Shown: in pieces, positions 29,223 to 38,001 of the stretch
How the letters are laid out: each line of letters starts with the position of its first letter
Numbering within the stretch: the first letter of the stretch is position 1
Origin: Alteromonas sp. RKMC-009
GTDB taxonomy: Bacteria; Pseudomonadota; Gammaproteobacteria; Enterobacterales; Alteromonadaceae
Assembly: GCF_003584565.2 (NCBI RefSeq)
Contig: NZ_CP031010.1
Span: forward strand, 3,720,001 to 3,784,000
Reading direction: 5' to 3'
Length of the DNA: 64,000 nt
Translations under genes and position numbers: made by a program
Notes under the pieces: generated by a model
The model's database searches: none
Seen by the model: the letters and a program-made list of their open reading frames with translations, nothing else
Told to the model about the DNA's origin: nothing

Positions 29223-29945
29223 TCAGAATGCGTCGAAGCGGGCGGGTGAAAGCAGAACGCGACACCAGTTTGTTTTACCGGAATACAGTGTTTCGCATTG
29301 TTCCCAGGCTTTCCGCTTGCCCTCGAAACTGTATTCCTCAATCTGATCAATAAGCACCTGCGTATTCTGCCCGGTTGCGTCTGTGACTTTAATCGTTACG
29401 GCAGGTTGCGGGGCATCTCCGTCTCCGGTCGCGGATTTGGCGATACGGATAGCTTCCAGTCCTTTTCTCATCATTTCGATTTCAGGGATGAGTAACAATG
29501 TGTCGTCCGGTTCCTGAGTGACCGCGAATTCGTCAGTAAAATAGCTGGTGTCGCCTTTCAGCAAACGAACGAAAATGTTGGACATAATATAACGGGCAAC
29601 GCCGCTGAGAGGCGTTAATGTGCCATCGTCTTCAGCCCGAAAATTGTTGGTGCTGTTCACATACAATATGGCTTCACTGAAGGGCTCGCTGGTATGCCAT
29701 ACCAGTCCTAAATCGCAGGAATAATAAAAATCACCGGCAGATTTAAGCGGTACAGGCAGGCCCTGCATTGATTTTTGCTGGCTGAAGTGACCGGAAAAGT
29801 GACAGCCGGAAGGAAACATGGAAGAGAGTAACTGCTCTTCGGTGGCCTTGTCTTCAACTTCCCGGGAAGGATCTGCATCTGCCATAGCCGGCCACACTGC
29901 CAACAGTCCTGTCAGCAAACTAATGAGCGCGGGGCGGCGGCTCAT
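29223..29945 (-). CDS. LolA-like periplasmic carrier protein of the aryl polyene cluster
   Basis: A 240-residue protein with a Sec signal peptide (about 1-23) and a LolA-like half-barrel (FSGHFSQQKSMQG, SAGDFYYSCDLGLVWHTSEPF, with later TLLLIPE). LolA proteins carry lipid-modified cargo across the periplasm; in aryl polyene loci a LolA-like protein accompanies the MMPL exporter and probably carries the polyene lipid. Its ATG overlaps the thioesterase stop by four bases. Several Cys residues (Cys48, Cys77 and two near the end) may form disulfides. Confidence 0.82.
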   Translation of the reverse strand: MSRRPALISLLTGLLAVWPAMADADPSREVEDKATEEQLLSSMFPSGCHFSGHFSQQKSMQGLPVPLKSAGDFYYSCDLGLVWHTSEPFSEAILYVNSTNNFRAEDDGTLTPLSGVARYIMSNIFVRLLKGDTSYFTDEFAVTQEPDDTLLLIPEIEMMRKGLEAIRIAKSATGDGDAPQPAVTIKVTDATGQNTQVLIDQIEEYSFEGKRKAWEQCETLYSGKTNWCRVLLSPARFDAF

Positions 29946-30358
29946 GATTTATTTATCCATGTAGTGACGGCGTCAGTAAGAAATGCCGGAGACTCGTACT
30001 GGGTGATCTGCTCAGGCATGGCCACCGCAAACTGGGTTGTCTTGCCTTTAGTGAACACCTCTCCGGTATCACGATCTTTAATGGCATAGCTGATTTTCAG
30101 GCGGTTTTCCCATTCAGTCAGCCAGGATTCCACCACGACTTTTTGCTCAAACAGCAGAGGCTTGATGTACTTCACCTGAATATCAACGATGGGGAAAAAG
30201 AACCCCTGCTCTTCCATCACACTGTACGGGCAGCCTATTTCAGACAACAACGCACAGCGGGCCATTTCCATGTATTTAGGATAGTTACCATGCCAAACTA
30301 CGCGGTACGCATCCACATCGAAAAAAGGAATGTCGATATTCAGGCGATTTTTTTTCAT
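29942..30358 (-). CDS. Hotdog thioesterase (4HBT family) of the aryl polyene cluster
   Basis: A 138-residue single-hotdog acyl-thioesterase. The catalytic Asp is in FFDVDAYRVVWHGNYPKYME, the classic 4-hydroxybenzoyl-CoA thioesterase/YbgC pattern. It could release the polyene or edit stalled chains on the carrier proteins. The start at 30358 (MKKNRLNIDIP) follows the acyl carrier protein stop by four bases; the frame stays open 13 codons upstream inside that gene. Confidence 0.87.
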   Translation of the reverse strand: MKKNRLNIDIPFFDVDAYRVVWHGNYPKYMEMARCALLSEIGCPYSVMEEQGFFFPIVDIQVKYIKPLLFEQKVVVESWLTEWENRLKISYAIKDRDTGEVFTKGKTTQFAVAMPEQITQYESPAFLTDAVTTWINKS

Positions 30359-30362
30359 CGGT

Positions 30363-30617
30363 TTACGCTTTCGCCGGCAACTCAGCCAGTACGTCAACGA
30401 CGTCCTGTATGGTTCTCACCTGCTTGAACTGAGACGGAGAGATTTCTACGTTAATGGTCTTTTTCAGGTCAACCAGTAAATCTACGGCATCAATGCTGTC
30501 GATATCCAGGTCTTCATAAAGACGGGCTTCAGGCACGATTTCCGCCGGTTCCAGCTCGAAAAGGTCTACTAAGGTGTCTCTGACCTGTGCCAGGATATTT
30601 TCTTTTTCCGCATTCAT
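30363..30617 (-). CDS. Acyl carrier protein (second carrier of the cluster)
   Basis: An 84-residue acidic carrier protein; Ser41 in DIDSIDAVDL is the phosphopantetheine site. It overlaps the acyltransferase gene by four bases. Aryl polyene clusters characteristically hold two carriers; this one, the ApeF-like position, is beside the thioesterase and acyltransferase, so it may serve starter loading or transfer rather than elongation. That split of labour is inference. Confidence 0.92.
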   Translation of the reverse strand: MNAEKENILAQVRDTLVDLFELEPAEIVPEARLYEDLDIDSIDAVDLLVDLKKTINVEISPSQFKQVRTIQDVVDVLAELPAKA

Positions 30618-31435
30618 AACGCATTCCCTCTTTGATTTTCCAGCTGTTCCGGCGTGGCCGTTGTCTCTGTAGACAGCTGTTTGTTGTAATAGTTTTCCAG
30701 AAACTGAGTCAGATGTCTGTACTGCTTAGGTCGCGGTAACGAAGTGTCTATGCAGTCATCCAGTGCCAGTAATTCACCTGAACGCAGTGTAAATGCCGGG
30801 CCGCCTTCCGGGATATCATACCATTTATCGCCCTTTTTCAGCGCCCGGGGGTAGCACTCTATCATCACAGGCATGATGGAGGCATTAACGGCCACCGCCA
30901 TATTGGCAGCTCCCCTTTTAAAGCGCAAAACGTTATCTTCTTTGGTCCGCGTGCCTTCAGGAAAAATCAGAATATTCTCCCCGGCTTCCAGTTTGGCCGC
31001 CGCCATAGGTAATACCTGCTCAGCATTGTTTGGTATAAACCCGGCCTGGCGCACCACCGCACCGGTAAAAAAGTTATCCCAAATGGCGCTTTTCACGAAA
31101 CAACACATCTGCTTATTCACGGCAAGCAGCAGCACCACATCAATCAGTGACGGATGATTCGCTATAACAATGTGCCCCGGGCGGGCTTTGTGCATAGAGT
31201 CCACATCGAACGAATACCGGATAAGGCCGAAAAATCGCATGATACGAATAAATGTCAGACACCCTTTATGAATACACCAACGGATCATGCGTTGCTTTTT
31301 AGCCGGCGAAATAATGGTGACAGGACTCATCAGCCGGAAGAAAACACCGACCAGCAACGCCCCTGCACCAAACAGCGAATAACTCACACCGGCGCTGAGG
31401 ATTTGCCAGCTTTTGCGCAGTTTAGCTAACAGCAT
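30614..31435 (-). CDS. PlsC-like lysophospholipid acyltransferase of the aryl polyene cluster
   Basis: A 273-residue membrane-associated acyltransferase with an N-terminal hydrophobic segment and the PlsC motifs: NHPSLID (HX4D) and FPEGTRT. It probably transfers the polyene or a fatty acyl chain onto a glycerol-like or sugar acceptor, the step thought to make aryl polyene lipids. I chose ATG 31435 (MLLAKLRKSW), with GGAGCG upstream; the frame continues open through the end of the chorismatase gene, but a start there would mean a long overlap. Confidence 0.87.
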   Translation of the reverse strand: MLLAKLRKSWQILSAGVSYSLFGAGALLVGVFFRLMSPVTIISPAKKQRMIRWCIHKGCLTFIRIMRFFGLIRYSFDVDSMHKARPGHIVIANHPSLIDVVLLLAVNKQMCCFVKSAIWDNFFTGAVVRQAGFIPNNAEQVLPMAAAKLEAGENILIFPEGTRTKEDNVLRFKRGAANMAVAVNASIMPVMIECYPRALKKGDKWYDIPEGGPAFTLRSGELLALDDCIDTSLPRPKQYRHLTQFLENYYNKQLSTETTATPEQLENQRGNAL

Positions 31436-31487
31436 ACCGGCGCTCCGGTGCGGCAACCGCCAGGCTGTTTCAGAGGCAGGTACCGGC

Positions 31488-32426
31488 TCAGGCACAGAAA
31501 CATTCGATTTCAACCAGCAAGTCTTTACGACAGATATCGGCCAGGGTGTACACCGCTTCAACGTCAGGGTAATGGCTGCTCAGCCAGTCTCGGATATAGG
31601 CGACATCCTTTTCGTGACGGACATAGACTTTAAAGGCTGACAACGGGCACTGCTCCGGATTCGCTGTATCAAGCAAATGGCGGATATTTCCCATGGTCAC
31701 AGTGAGCTGCTTTTCAATATCTCCCTCTCCCAGGGTCTGATGGCCTGTAATGCTGGCCGTTCCTGAGATAAACAAAAAGTGAGAGTCATTCAGTGTCAAT
31801 GCTGTAGCACGGGCAAATGAGGGACTGGAAATACCATACTGGCGGGGGTATTCGTAGGCGTTTACCTGATGGTGATTATTGTAGTGCCGCGGCTTAATCC
31901 GGCTGGCGAAAACATAAAATACAGCTCCATCGTTATGATGTCCCAACGCTGATGCAGCGGGGAAAGCCTGAGGGGAAATACCGGCTTCTTCAAATGCTTT
32001 CAGACGACCGGTACAAAACTTTTTATACACCTCATGGTCGCCGTCACCGGCATTTATCGCCGGCAGATAATTCCAGAAGCGGAACGGATGCGCGAATCCT
32101 TTCTCATCCAGCACCCCCAGAATTGCCCCGTAGGCGGTTTTCGTGTGTTGCTCAATATCGCCGCATTCATCTTTTGTCAGCCAGTGTGCAACGCAAATTA
32201 CATCGTCCGTTTCAGACCAGTAACAACGTCCGGTCTGGCCACGGGTCACTTTGCCCTTTACCGTCCACACTTCATTGACTGCTTCAGAGCCCGCTTCTTC
32301 AAGCCCTGTTGCAATCAGGCCATTCCCGAAAGGTTCACACTGGTTGATAAGAGGCATTACCGCAAGAACATCCTCACGGGATTGCAGAGCTTTGGCGGGG
32401 GTGGAACAAAAATGCTGTTTTAACAT
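31488..32426 (-). CDS. Chorismatase of the FkbO/Hyg5/XanB2 family
   Basis: A 312-residue protein with the chorismatase signatures: FRFWNYLPAIN, YKKFCTGRLKAF, AASALG, VNAYEYPRQYG, SPSFARA, LFISGTASITGHQT and a C-terminal VEIE. The family cleaves chorismate to pyruvate plus 3-hydroxybenzoate, 4-hydroxybenzoate or a dihydrodiol; the Xanthomonas member XanB2 makes 3- and 4-hydroxybenzoate, the former feeding xanthomonadin pigments. Here it heads the lower polyene operon, facing the AMP-ligase gene, so it most likely makes the aryl starter. Which of the three product types applies cannot be decided by eye. No tyrosine ammonia-lyase, the alternative starter enzyme, is present. Confidence 0.87.
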   Translation of the reverse strand: MLKQHFCSTPAKALQSREDVLAVMPLINQCEPFGNGLIATGLEEAGSEAVNEVWTVKGKVTRGQTGRCYWSETDDVICVAHWLTKDECGDIEQHTKTAYGAILGVLDEKGFAHPFRFWNYLPAINAGDGDHEVYKKFCTGRLKAFEEAGISPQAFPAASALGHHNDGAVFYVFASRIKPRHYNNHHQVNAYEYPRQYGISSPSFARATALTLNDSHFLFISGTASITGHQTLGEGDIEKQLTVTMGNIRHLLDTANPEQCPLSAFKVYVRHEKDVAYIRDWLSSHYPDVEAVYTLADICRKDLLVEIECFCA

Positions 32427-32598
32427 GAGACAACTGGATGTGGTGTAATTTCAAACAGGAATGAGGCAGCCATTCACATGGCAAAAATATCAGCAAACCG
32501 GCGGTAATACACAAGGCCATGCCTGTCTGCGCGCCCTGCCGCTAATCGCCGCTTCAGGTAATCATTCCGTGACACAAAATTAGTTTTTAATCTGGCGG

Positions 32599-32610
32599 TA
32601 GTTTAAACTA
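32599..32610. promoter_or_regulatory. Palindromic operator candidate in the chorismatase/AMP-ligase divergent promoter
   Basis: TAGTTTAAACTA, a perfect 12-base palindrome, followed by GCG. The same word, with GCG on the other side, lies at 42520-42531 in the other divergent promoter of the cluster. The rest of the gap 32427-32691 shows no coding frame. Confidence 0.6.
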
Positions 32611-32691
32611 GCGAAAATTGAAAATAAAGCGAATGGACTCACCCTTTACCATGGCTGTTAACATTCGTGAACACCAGTAAATAACTCTTTC

Positions 32692-34059
32692 ATGCCTGAT
32701 ATTTTTCCCCTTTTTACCCGTGAAGCAGAAGACACAATTGCTTATCTGACCCGGCCTGTCGATGCTGCGGCTCTCAATACCGGGCCGGTTACTGCCTCCC
32801 GCTTTCTTTCTCATGTGAAGCAGGTCGCAGAAGCTCTGACCTGTCAGGGTCATGCGATTAACCTGTGTGAGAACCGTTACCTGTTTCTGGTGGGACTGTG
32901 TGCCGCTGTTCTACGGGGCACGACAACCTTGTTACCGCCGGATAAAAATATCGCCACCCAGGAGCAGATGAACGGGGACTACGGGGATTGTTTTATCATT
33001 CACGACGGGAGTGAAATCAGTGCCGCTATCCCTGCATTTAATATTCTGTCGGTGAAATGCCCGCAGACTGACAGCAACGACTTTTCTGTACCCGTCATTG
33101 CGGATGATTTTCTGGCCTGCATCAGTTTCACTTCCGGCTCTACCGGAAAATCAAAGCCTAATCTCAAATACTGGCGCACCTTGCACCGCAGCAGCCTGAT
33201 CAACTACACTTTCATGATCCCGGATTGTGAAGAGACCTTGTATCAATTGGCCACCATGCCGGCGCAACACATGTGGGGTTTTGAAACTTCCGCGTTGCTG
33301 CCGTTATTCAGCAAAGTGTGCATGAGTGATGCAAAACCCCTGTTCCCGCAGGACATTCTGGACACCTTTGCAGCTCTGCCGGAACCCAAACAACTGGTTT
33401 CCACCCCTGTACATCTGCGGGCGCTGTGTGCCGGCATGACCTCTGAAGTCCGCGCCCATTCCGTACTGTGCGCCACCTCCCCGCTGACCACTGAACTGGC
33501 CACCGAAGTGGAGCAGAAATTCAACGCGCCGTTAAGAGAAGTCTACGGTTGCAGTGAAGTGGGTTCGATGGCGGTACGACGTTCTGCCAAAGAACAAGCC
33601 TGGTTCAAATTTGAAGGCATTGATTTTGCGCAGGACGACGGTACCACCACGGTGCGCGCTGAACATTTGCCCTCAGATACCGTACTGCAAGATTTCATTG
33701 AATTTAAAGATGACAATCACTTTGTGTTGTCTGGCCGTGCAAGCGACTTGATAAAGATTGCCGGTAAACGGGGTTCACTGTTTACCATTAATCAAACGCT
33801 GCTGACGTTTAAGGGCCTGGAAGATGGTATTGTGATTCATCCTGAATCAGCCGGACCGGTTACCCGCCTTGTCGCCATTGTGTCGCTGAAGCCCGGCGTG
33901 GAGAAAGCGGAGTTAGTGCGCTTTTTACAAGCCCGTGTAGACAGTGCTTTTGTGCCGCGACCTGTGTACGTGGTAGATGCGTTGCCCCGTGAACCCAACG
34001 GTAAGCTGCTCCGCAAAAACATTGATGCGCTTCATGCTTCACTGAAAAAGAAAAGATAA
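32692..34059 (+). CDS. AMP-ligase (acyl-ACP/CoA synthetase) of the aryl polyene cluster (ApeH/XanA2 type)
   Basis: A 455-residue adenylating enzyme. The P-loop-like SFTSGSTGKSKPN, the YGCSEVGSMA core, the VLSGRASDLIKIAGKRG hinge and the C-terminal catalytic Lys in NGKLLRK place it in the ANL family; it is shorter than typical acyl-CoA synthetases, as aryl polyene ligases are. It should activate the hydroxybenzoate starter and load it on a carrier protein. It is the only cluster gene on plus between the two minus operons and is divergent from the chorismatase that probably makes its substrate. Confidence 0.88.
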   Translation: MPDIFPLFTREAEDTIAYLTRPVDAAALNTGPVTASRFLSHVKQVAEALTCQGHAINLCENRYLFLVGLCAAVLRGTTTLLPPDKNIATQEQMNGDYGDCFIIHDGSEISAAIPAFNILSVKCPQTDSNDFSVPVIADDFLACISFTSGSTGKSKPNLKYWRTLHRSSLINYTFMIPDCEETLYQLATMPAQHMWGFETSALLPLFSKVCMSDAKPLFPQDILDTFAALPEPKQLVSTPVHLRALCAGMTSEVRAHSVLCATSPLTTELATEVEQKFNAPLREVYGCSEVGSMAVRRSAKEQAWFKFEGIDFAQDDGTTTVRAEHLPSDTVLQDFIEFKDDNHFVLSGRASDLIKIAGKRGSLFTINQTLLTFKGLEDGIVIHPESAGPVTRLVAIVSLKPGVEKAELVRFLQARVDSAFVPRPVYVVDALPREPNGKLLRKNIDALHASLKKKR

Positions 34060-34080
34060 TCAAAGTACCGGCAGCTAAAT

Positions 34081-34120
34081 AAAAAAAGGGCGTCCCGAAA
34101 AATTCGTGACGCCCTTTTTG
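34081..34120. terminator. Bidirectional terminator between AMP-ligase and ketosynthase genes
   Basis: GGGCGTC (34088-34094) pairs with GACGCCC (34108-34114), with an inner CGAA/TTCG stem. It is flanked by A7 on the left and T5 on the right, so it serves both convergent transcripts. Confidence 0.92.
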
Positions 34121-34156
34121 TTTGTTTTTCACGGCTCTGCCGGCAATGTTTTGCGT

Positions 34157-35392
34157 TTAAACCCGCTTTATAATCAACGAGGTATTGATACCGCCAAAGG
34201 CAAGGTTATTACTCATAAAGCAATCGGTTTTGATTTCGCGGCATTCCTGGCGGATGTAATCCAACGGCGCACACTCTGGATCAACGTTATCCAGATTCAA
34301 TGTGGGTGCAAACCAGTTTTCTTTCATCATATTAACGGTCGCCCACACTTCAAATGAGCCGCAAGCACCCAACGTATGGCCGGTATAGCTTTTCAGTGAA
34401 CTGACTGGCTTAGCACCCACAACCTGATAGGTGGCGTGGCTTTCCACAATATCACCATGCTGCGTTGCCGTACCGTGTGCCGATACATAACCAATGTCAT
34501 CAGCGGTTACACCGGCATCTTTCATGGCTGAGGCCATGACACGTTGCACCGTTTCCGGATTAGGTTTAACCAGATAAGCGCCGTCGGTATTGGTGGCGTA
34601 ACCCGAGACTTCTGCGAGGATGTTCGCACCACGGGCTTTGGCATGTTCGTAAGATTCAAGAATAAGGGTACACGCCCCCTCACCCAGTACCAGACCATCA
34701 CGATCGCGATCGTAAGGCCGGGGCGTGGCTTCCGGAGTATCATTTTTGGTGCTGGCCGCGAACAAGGTGTCAAATACCGCTGCCTGGGAGGGACACAATT
34801 CCTCTGCGCCACCGGCAATCATTACATCCTGCTGACCAAACTTAATGGCTTCATACGCATAGCCAATCGCCTGGCTACCCGCCGTACAGGCACTCGAAGT
34901 GGTGTACATGCGACCCTGAGTACCAAAATACACACTGATGTTAACAGCAGCGGTGTGGTTCATCATGCGCAGATAGGTGCTGCTGTTGATGCGGGAAGTC
35001 GAAAAGTTCTCCAGCATAGGGGCAAATTCCAGTGCTGCTTCACTGCTGCCTGTGGCGGAACCGTAAGCCACCCCCGTCGCAGAAGAGCGGATCACCGGCT
35101 CATCTGTCAGGCCGGCATCAGTCAGCGCCCGCTCAGTCGCCAGCACACCCATTTGGGCAACACGGCCCATACTGCGTTTTTTCTTTTTGGTGTAGTGGTC
35201 AGGCAAGGCAAAGTCATGGACGGGGGCCGCCAGATAGGTGCCAAGACCGTCATACTTTTTCCAGTCTTCCATATAGCATACTGCTGACTTCATCGACTGA
35301 AGCGCAGATTTTACCTGCGACCAGTCATCACCCAGTGCAGACACTACACCGGCTCCGGTAATCACAACCCGTCTGTCATTATTGTTATTCAA
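34157..35392 (-). CDS. Beta-ketoacyl-ACP synthase, FabF-like (ApeR/ApeO type)
   Basis: A 411-residue ketosynthase with an intact catalytic triad: Cys169 in SSACTAGSQ, His306 in SAHGTAT and His339 in YTGHTLGACGS. It elongates a carrier-bound acyl chain with malonyl-ACP. It ends the upper polyene operon, 15 bases after the dehydratase gene. Two active ketosynthases occur in the cluster; the other sits beside the chain-length-factor-like gene, so this one is more likely the stand-alone ApeR-type enzyme, possibly for priming or for the lipid part. Confidence 0.92.
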   Translation of the reverse strand: MNNNNDRRVVITGAGVVSALGDDWSQVKSALQSMKSAVCYMEDWKKYDGLGTYLAAPVHDFALPDHYTKKKKRSMGRVAQMGVLATERALTDAGLTDEPVIRSSATGVAYGSATGSSEAALEFAPMLENFSTSRINSSTYLRMMNHTAAVNISVYFGTQGRMYTTSSACTAGSQAIGYAYEAIKFGQQDVMIAGGAEELCPSQAAVFDTLFAASTKNDTPEATPRPYDRDRDGLVLGEGACTLILESYEHAKARGANILAEVSGYATNTDGAYLVKPNPETVQRVMASAMKDAGVTADDIGYVSAHGTATQHGDIVESHATYQVVGAKPVSSLKSYTGHTLGACGSFEVWATVNMMKENWFAPTLNLDNVDPECAPLDYIRQECREIKTDCFMSNNLAFGGINTSLIIKRV

Positions 35393-35407
35393 ACTACATC
35401 CTTTTCT

Positions 35408-35863
35408 TTAAACAGGCCGGCGGAATACCGACAAACTCGCCGTAGCCAGACACTGCACTTCGCTACCGTCTTGCGGCTCATTTTCAATGAAGCAATCGAA
35501 CGTTGCAAGCCCGTCACCCACCAGCGCTTTTTCTTCACAGCGCACCGTGTACTTACCCGGCGCGAAGTAATCGCAATGGGTTTTAAATGAGCGCGTTCCG
35601 AGCAGAAACCCCAGGTGCGGCGTAACTTTCCCCAGCGCGAGCTGATGACCGGCAATGAGTGCGGCAGTCTGGCCCATGTATTCCAGACCAATCCAGGCAG
35701 GTACGCCCTTACCGGCTTCAAAAAACGGACTTTCGTCATCTACGTACGTGCGCGATGCCGATGAGGTTTCGGTGACATCCAGTACTTCGTTAATCAGTAA
35801 CATGGGCGGACGGTGAGGAATTAACTCAAACAACCGGCTGTCGAAACGGGTTTCCTGCGACAT
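35408..35863 (-). CDS. Hotdog 3-hydroxyacyl-ACP dehydratase (ApeP type)
   Basis: A 151-residue FabA/FabZ-like dehydratase with His17 in LIPHRPPMLL and Glu61 in WIGLEYMGQTAA at the catalytic positions. Aryl polyene synthases use a heterodimer of two hotdog dehydratases; the second candidate is at 37618. It forms the trans double bonds after ketoreduction. The ATG shares one base with the preceding acyltransferase stop (TAATG), so translation is coupled. Confidence 0.88.
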   Translation of the reverse strand: MSQETRFDSRLFELIPHRPPMLLINEVLDVTETSSASRTYVDDESPFFEAGKGVPAWIGLEYMGQTAALIAGHQLALGKVTPHLGFLLGTRSFKTHCDYFAPGKYTVRCEEKALVGDGLATFDCFIENEPQDGSEVQCLATASLSVFRRPV

Positions 35864-36864
35864 TACTTCCCTTCCTCTGTGGTAACCGCTGTTAATAACG
35901 TGGTGTCGCCGGGCTGCCAGAAATCATAAAAATTAAACCATTGATACGGTGCGTTCAGGCAATGCTCTTCCAGTTTAGACGCAAACTGTTGCGCATAATG
36001 CTGTAAGTCCTGCTGGCGGGTCTTGCGGTTGATTTGCAATTTGTCACACAAAGGTGCCACATCAAACAACACCTTATTGTCTGACGCTTCACAGCGATAA
36101 GCAAACATCAGCTTAACCGGACACGCCAGCGCTTTTGCAAGCATGTAGGGACCGATGGGCAGTGGCGCATGTTCACCCAGAAACTGAACATCAACGGTGC
36201 GTTCCAGGCCACTCAGGGGAACACGGTCGCCGGCAATGAACACCCACTCGCCGGCATCAATTTTTTCCTTCAGCATCATGATGGTGGTGACATCAAACTC
36301 ATCAACCTGAAAGACATTAAGACGGGATTCGTTATTTTCGTCCTGCATCATTTTAACGAAGTTGCCGGCGTGCTTGTCGTAAACCAATATGTTGATGACC
36401 TTGCTGCGGTAACGGTGCATAAAGCCCCGGCAAAACTCCAGGTTACCGAAATGAGAACCGATTATAAGCTGCCCTCTGTCATCGTTGTGCAGGGCTTCGA
36501 TATTCTCCGGCGAGCTGAGTACAAAGTCTTTTTCTGAGATTTCATCCAGCCAGCCCAGCATCTTATCCAGAATCACTTCAGCAAAGGTTTTGAAATGCAG
36601 CAGCACATGACGGTAACCCGGCTTACTTTGCCAGATCTCAGGCTTAAACCGGTAATGAGCGGTCAGGTATTGCAGCGATGCCTCACGCTGCTCCTTACGA
36701 CACAGCACAAAATACAGCGCCACCGGATACATGATGATTGAAAACACTTTGCGGCCGCACAGCCGGTAAATAAAAAACACCAGTCGCATGGCTGCCATGG
36801 TGCCGGCTTCACGGGTTTGCGACCAGTGCGCCTGCTGTTCTGAAGTTTTATCTGACGTAGTCAT
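35863..36864 (-). CDS. LpxL/HtrB-like acyltransferase of the aryl polyene cluster
   Basis: A 333-residue membrane-bound acyltransferase of the lipid A biosynthesis acyltransferase superfamily, with the catalytic HX4E in GSHFGNLE and a hydrophobic N-terminal region (about 15-40). In aryl polyene loci such enzymes are proposed to attach the polyene to a glycolipid-like head. It follows the glycosyltransferase by ten bases with AGAGGAAG before the chosen ATG at 36864; the upstream in-frame start at 36894 would overlap that gene. Confidence 0.86.
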   Translation of the reverse strand: MTTSDKTSEQQAHWSQTREAGTMAAMRLVFFIYRLCGRKVFSIIMYPVALYFVLCRKEQREASLQYLTAHYRFKPEIWQSKPGYRHVLLHFKTFAEVILDKMLGWLDEISEKDFVLSSPENIEALHNDDRGQLIIGSHFGNLEFCRGFMHRYRSKVINILVYDKHAGNFVKMMQDENNESRLNVFQVDEFDVTTIMMLKEKIDAGEWVFIAGDRVPLSGLERTVDVQFLGEHAPLPIGPYMLAKALACPVKLMFAYRCEASDNKVLFDVAPLCDKLQINRKTRQQDLQHYAQQFASKLEEHCLNAPYQWFNFYDFWQPGDTTLLTAVTTEEGK

Positions 36865-36874
36865 CGCTTCCTCT

Positions 36875-37621
36875 TTACTTACCCAACAAGGCACGAACGC
36901 GGGTGACTACCAGTTTTGGCAAGCGAATAAGCATGCCAAACATCAACCGTACATGCAGCCGGATCAGCATGAGGTTATCTTTCAGATAATGAAAATGGGA
37001 TACGGTGTTTTCGTGATAAATCACCTTAGTAGGAATGAAGTGCAAATCGATGCCTGCCCATACCGCTTTCACCAGCAATTCCGGGTCGAAATCCATGCGT
37101 GGGCCAAGGTAGTAATTATCGAAAACCCGCTCAATTTGTTTGATGGGATACACCCTGAAGCCGCACAGGCCGTCTTTAATTTGCAAAGACAGTGTTTCCA
37201 GCGCTACCCAGAAATCGGTAATTTTACGGCCGTATTTTCTGGCGAATGGCGCGGTTTTATCAAAATAAGGCTGACCGGAAATAAAGGAATCAGGGTGTGA
37301 GCGACTGTAATCCAGCAGTTTTTGCGCGTCATCGATGTTGTGCTGGCCATCGGCATCCAGTTGCAACACGTGGCTAAAGCCCAGGGCACTGGCGTGATAG
37401 CAGCCGGTGATCACCGAAGCCCCTTTACCACGGTTCGTCTGGTGTCTGACAAGATGAAAATCCGGGTAAGGTTTAAGTAGTGCTTCCACCTTCGCCACGC
37501 TTTCTTCACCACTGCCATCATCTACCACAATGCAGGGTAAATTCAGTGATGCCAGCGCCGGCAGAAACTTTTCAAACAGCACTTCGTGTTTGTAATGAGG
37601 AACAATAATGCAATATTTCAT
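36875..37621 (-). CDS. Family 2 glycosyltransferase of the aryl polyene cluster
   Basis: A 248-residue GT-A glycosyltransferase with VVDDGSG (about 32-38), LDADGQH for metal and sugar nucleotide and a C-terminal amphipathic, basic stretch (RLPKLVVTRVR) that could lie on the membrane. It may build the sugar or lipid head to which the polyene is attached. It overlaps the hotdog dehydratase gene by four bases (ATGA). Confidence 0.87.
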   Translation of the reverse strand: MKYCIIVPHYKHEVLFEKFLPALASLNLPCIVVDDGSGEESVAKVEALLKPYPDFHLVRHQTNRGKGASVITGCYHASALGFSHVLQLDADGQHNIDDAQKLLDYSRSHPDSFISGQPYFDKTAPFARKYGRKITDFWVALETLSLQIKDGLCGFRVYPIKQIERVFDNYYLGPRMDFDPELLVKAVWAGIDLHFIPTKVIYHENTVSHFHYLKDNLMLIRLHVRLMFGMLIRLPKLVVTRVRALLGK

Positions 37622-38001
37622 GATGCGGAAAACTTAAAACTGCCCGTGGAGAATGAGTCCGTTTCGTTGGAGAAGTGAAACGACACACTGCCTTTAGCTG
37701 CATTGTGATTGAGCGTGAGCTGCATCTTTGCACCCGGCATGACCATGGTTTTGAATTTGATGTTGGTGAGTTGATGAAAACGGCTATCGCTGACAAACAA
37801 CGCTTTTGCCAGCTTTCCCGCCCAGTCTATCTGCACCACACCGGGCAGCACTTTATGATCAGGAAAGTGACCGTCGAACCAGGCAAGATCTTCGCTTACC
37901 TTAAGCGTAATCTCAGCAGACGCTTCACCCATATTTACGGCCGTAATATCCGGCCCTTCCTGCGCGTTAAACAGTGCTTTCAACGCATGTATATCAGTCA
38001 T
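37618..38001 (-). CDS. Hotdog dehydratase (ApeI type)
   Basis: A 127-residue FabA/FabZ-like hotdog protein with FDGHFPDHKVLPGVVQIDW; His45 is the catalytic histidine and Asp59 lies at the second acidic position. It is the probable partner of the 35408 dehydratase. The chosen ATG at 38001 overlaps the upstream membrane-protein gene by eight bases, and the upstream frame extension has no support. Confidence 0.83.
   Translation of the reverse strand: MTDIHALKALFNAQEGPDITAVNMGEASAEITLKVSEDLAWFDGHFPDHKVLPGVVQIDWAGKLAKALFVSDSRFHQLTNIKFKTMVMPGAKMQLTLNHNAAKGSVSFHFSNETDSFSTGSFKFSAS

Noticed and set aside
31436..31561. Longer N-terminus for the PlsC-like acyltransferase
   Set aside because: It would overlap the chorismatase by 74 bases with no ribosome site, whereas ATG 31435 has GGAGCG upstream.
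34154..34161. GTTTAAAC near the ketosynthase stop as a third polyene operator
   Set aside because: It lacks the flanking TA/TA of the 12-base palindrome and lies across the end of a coding sequence facing a terminator, so it is probably chance.
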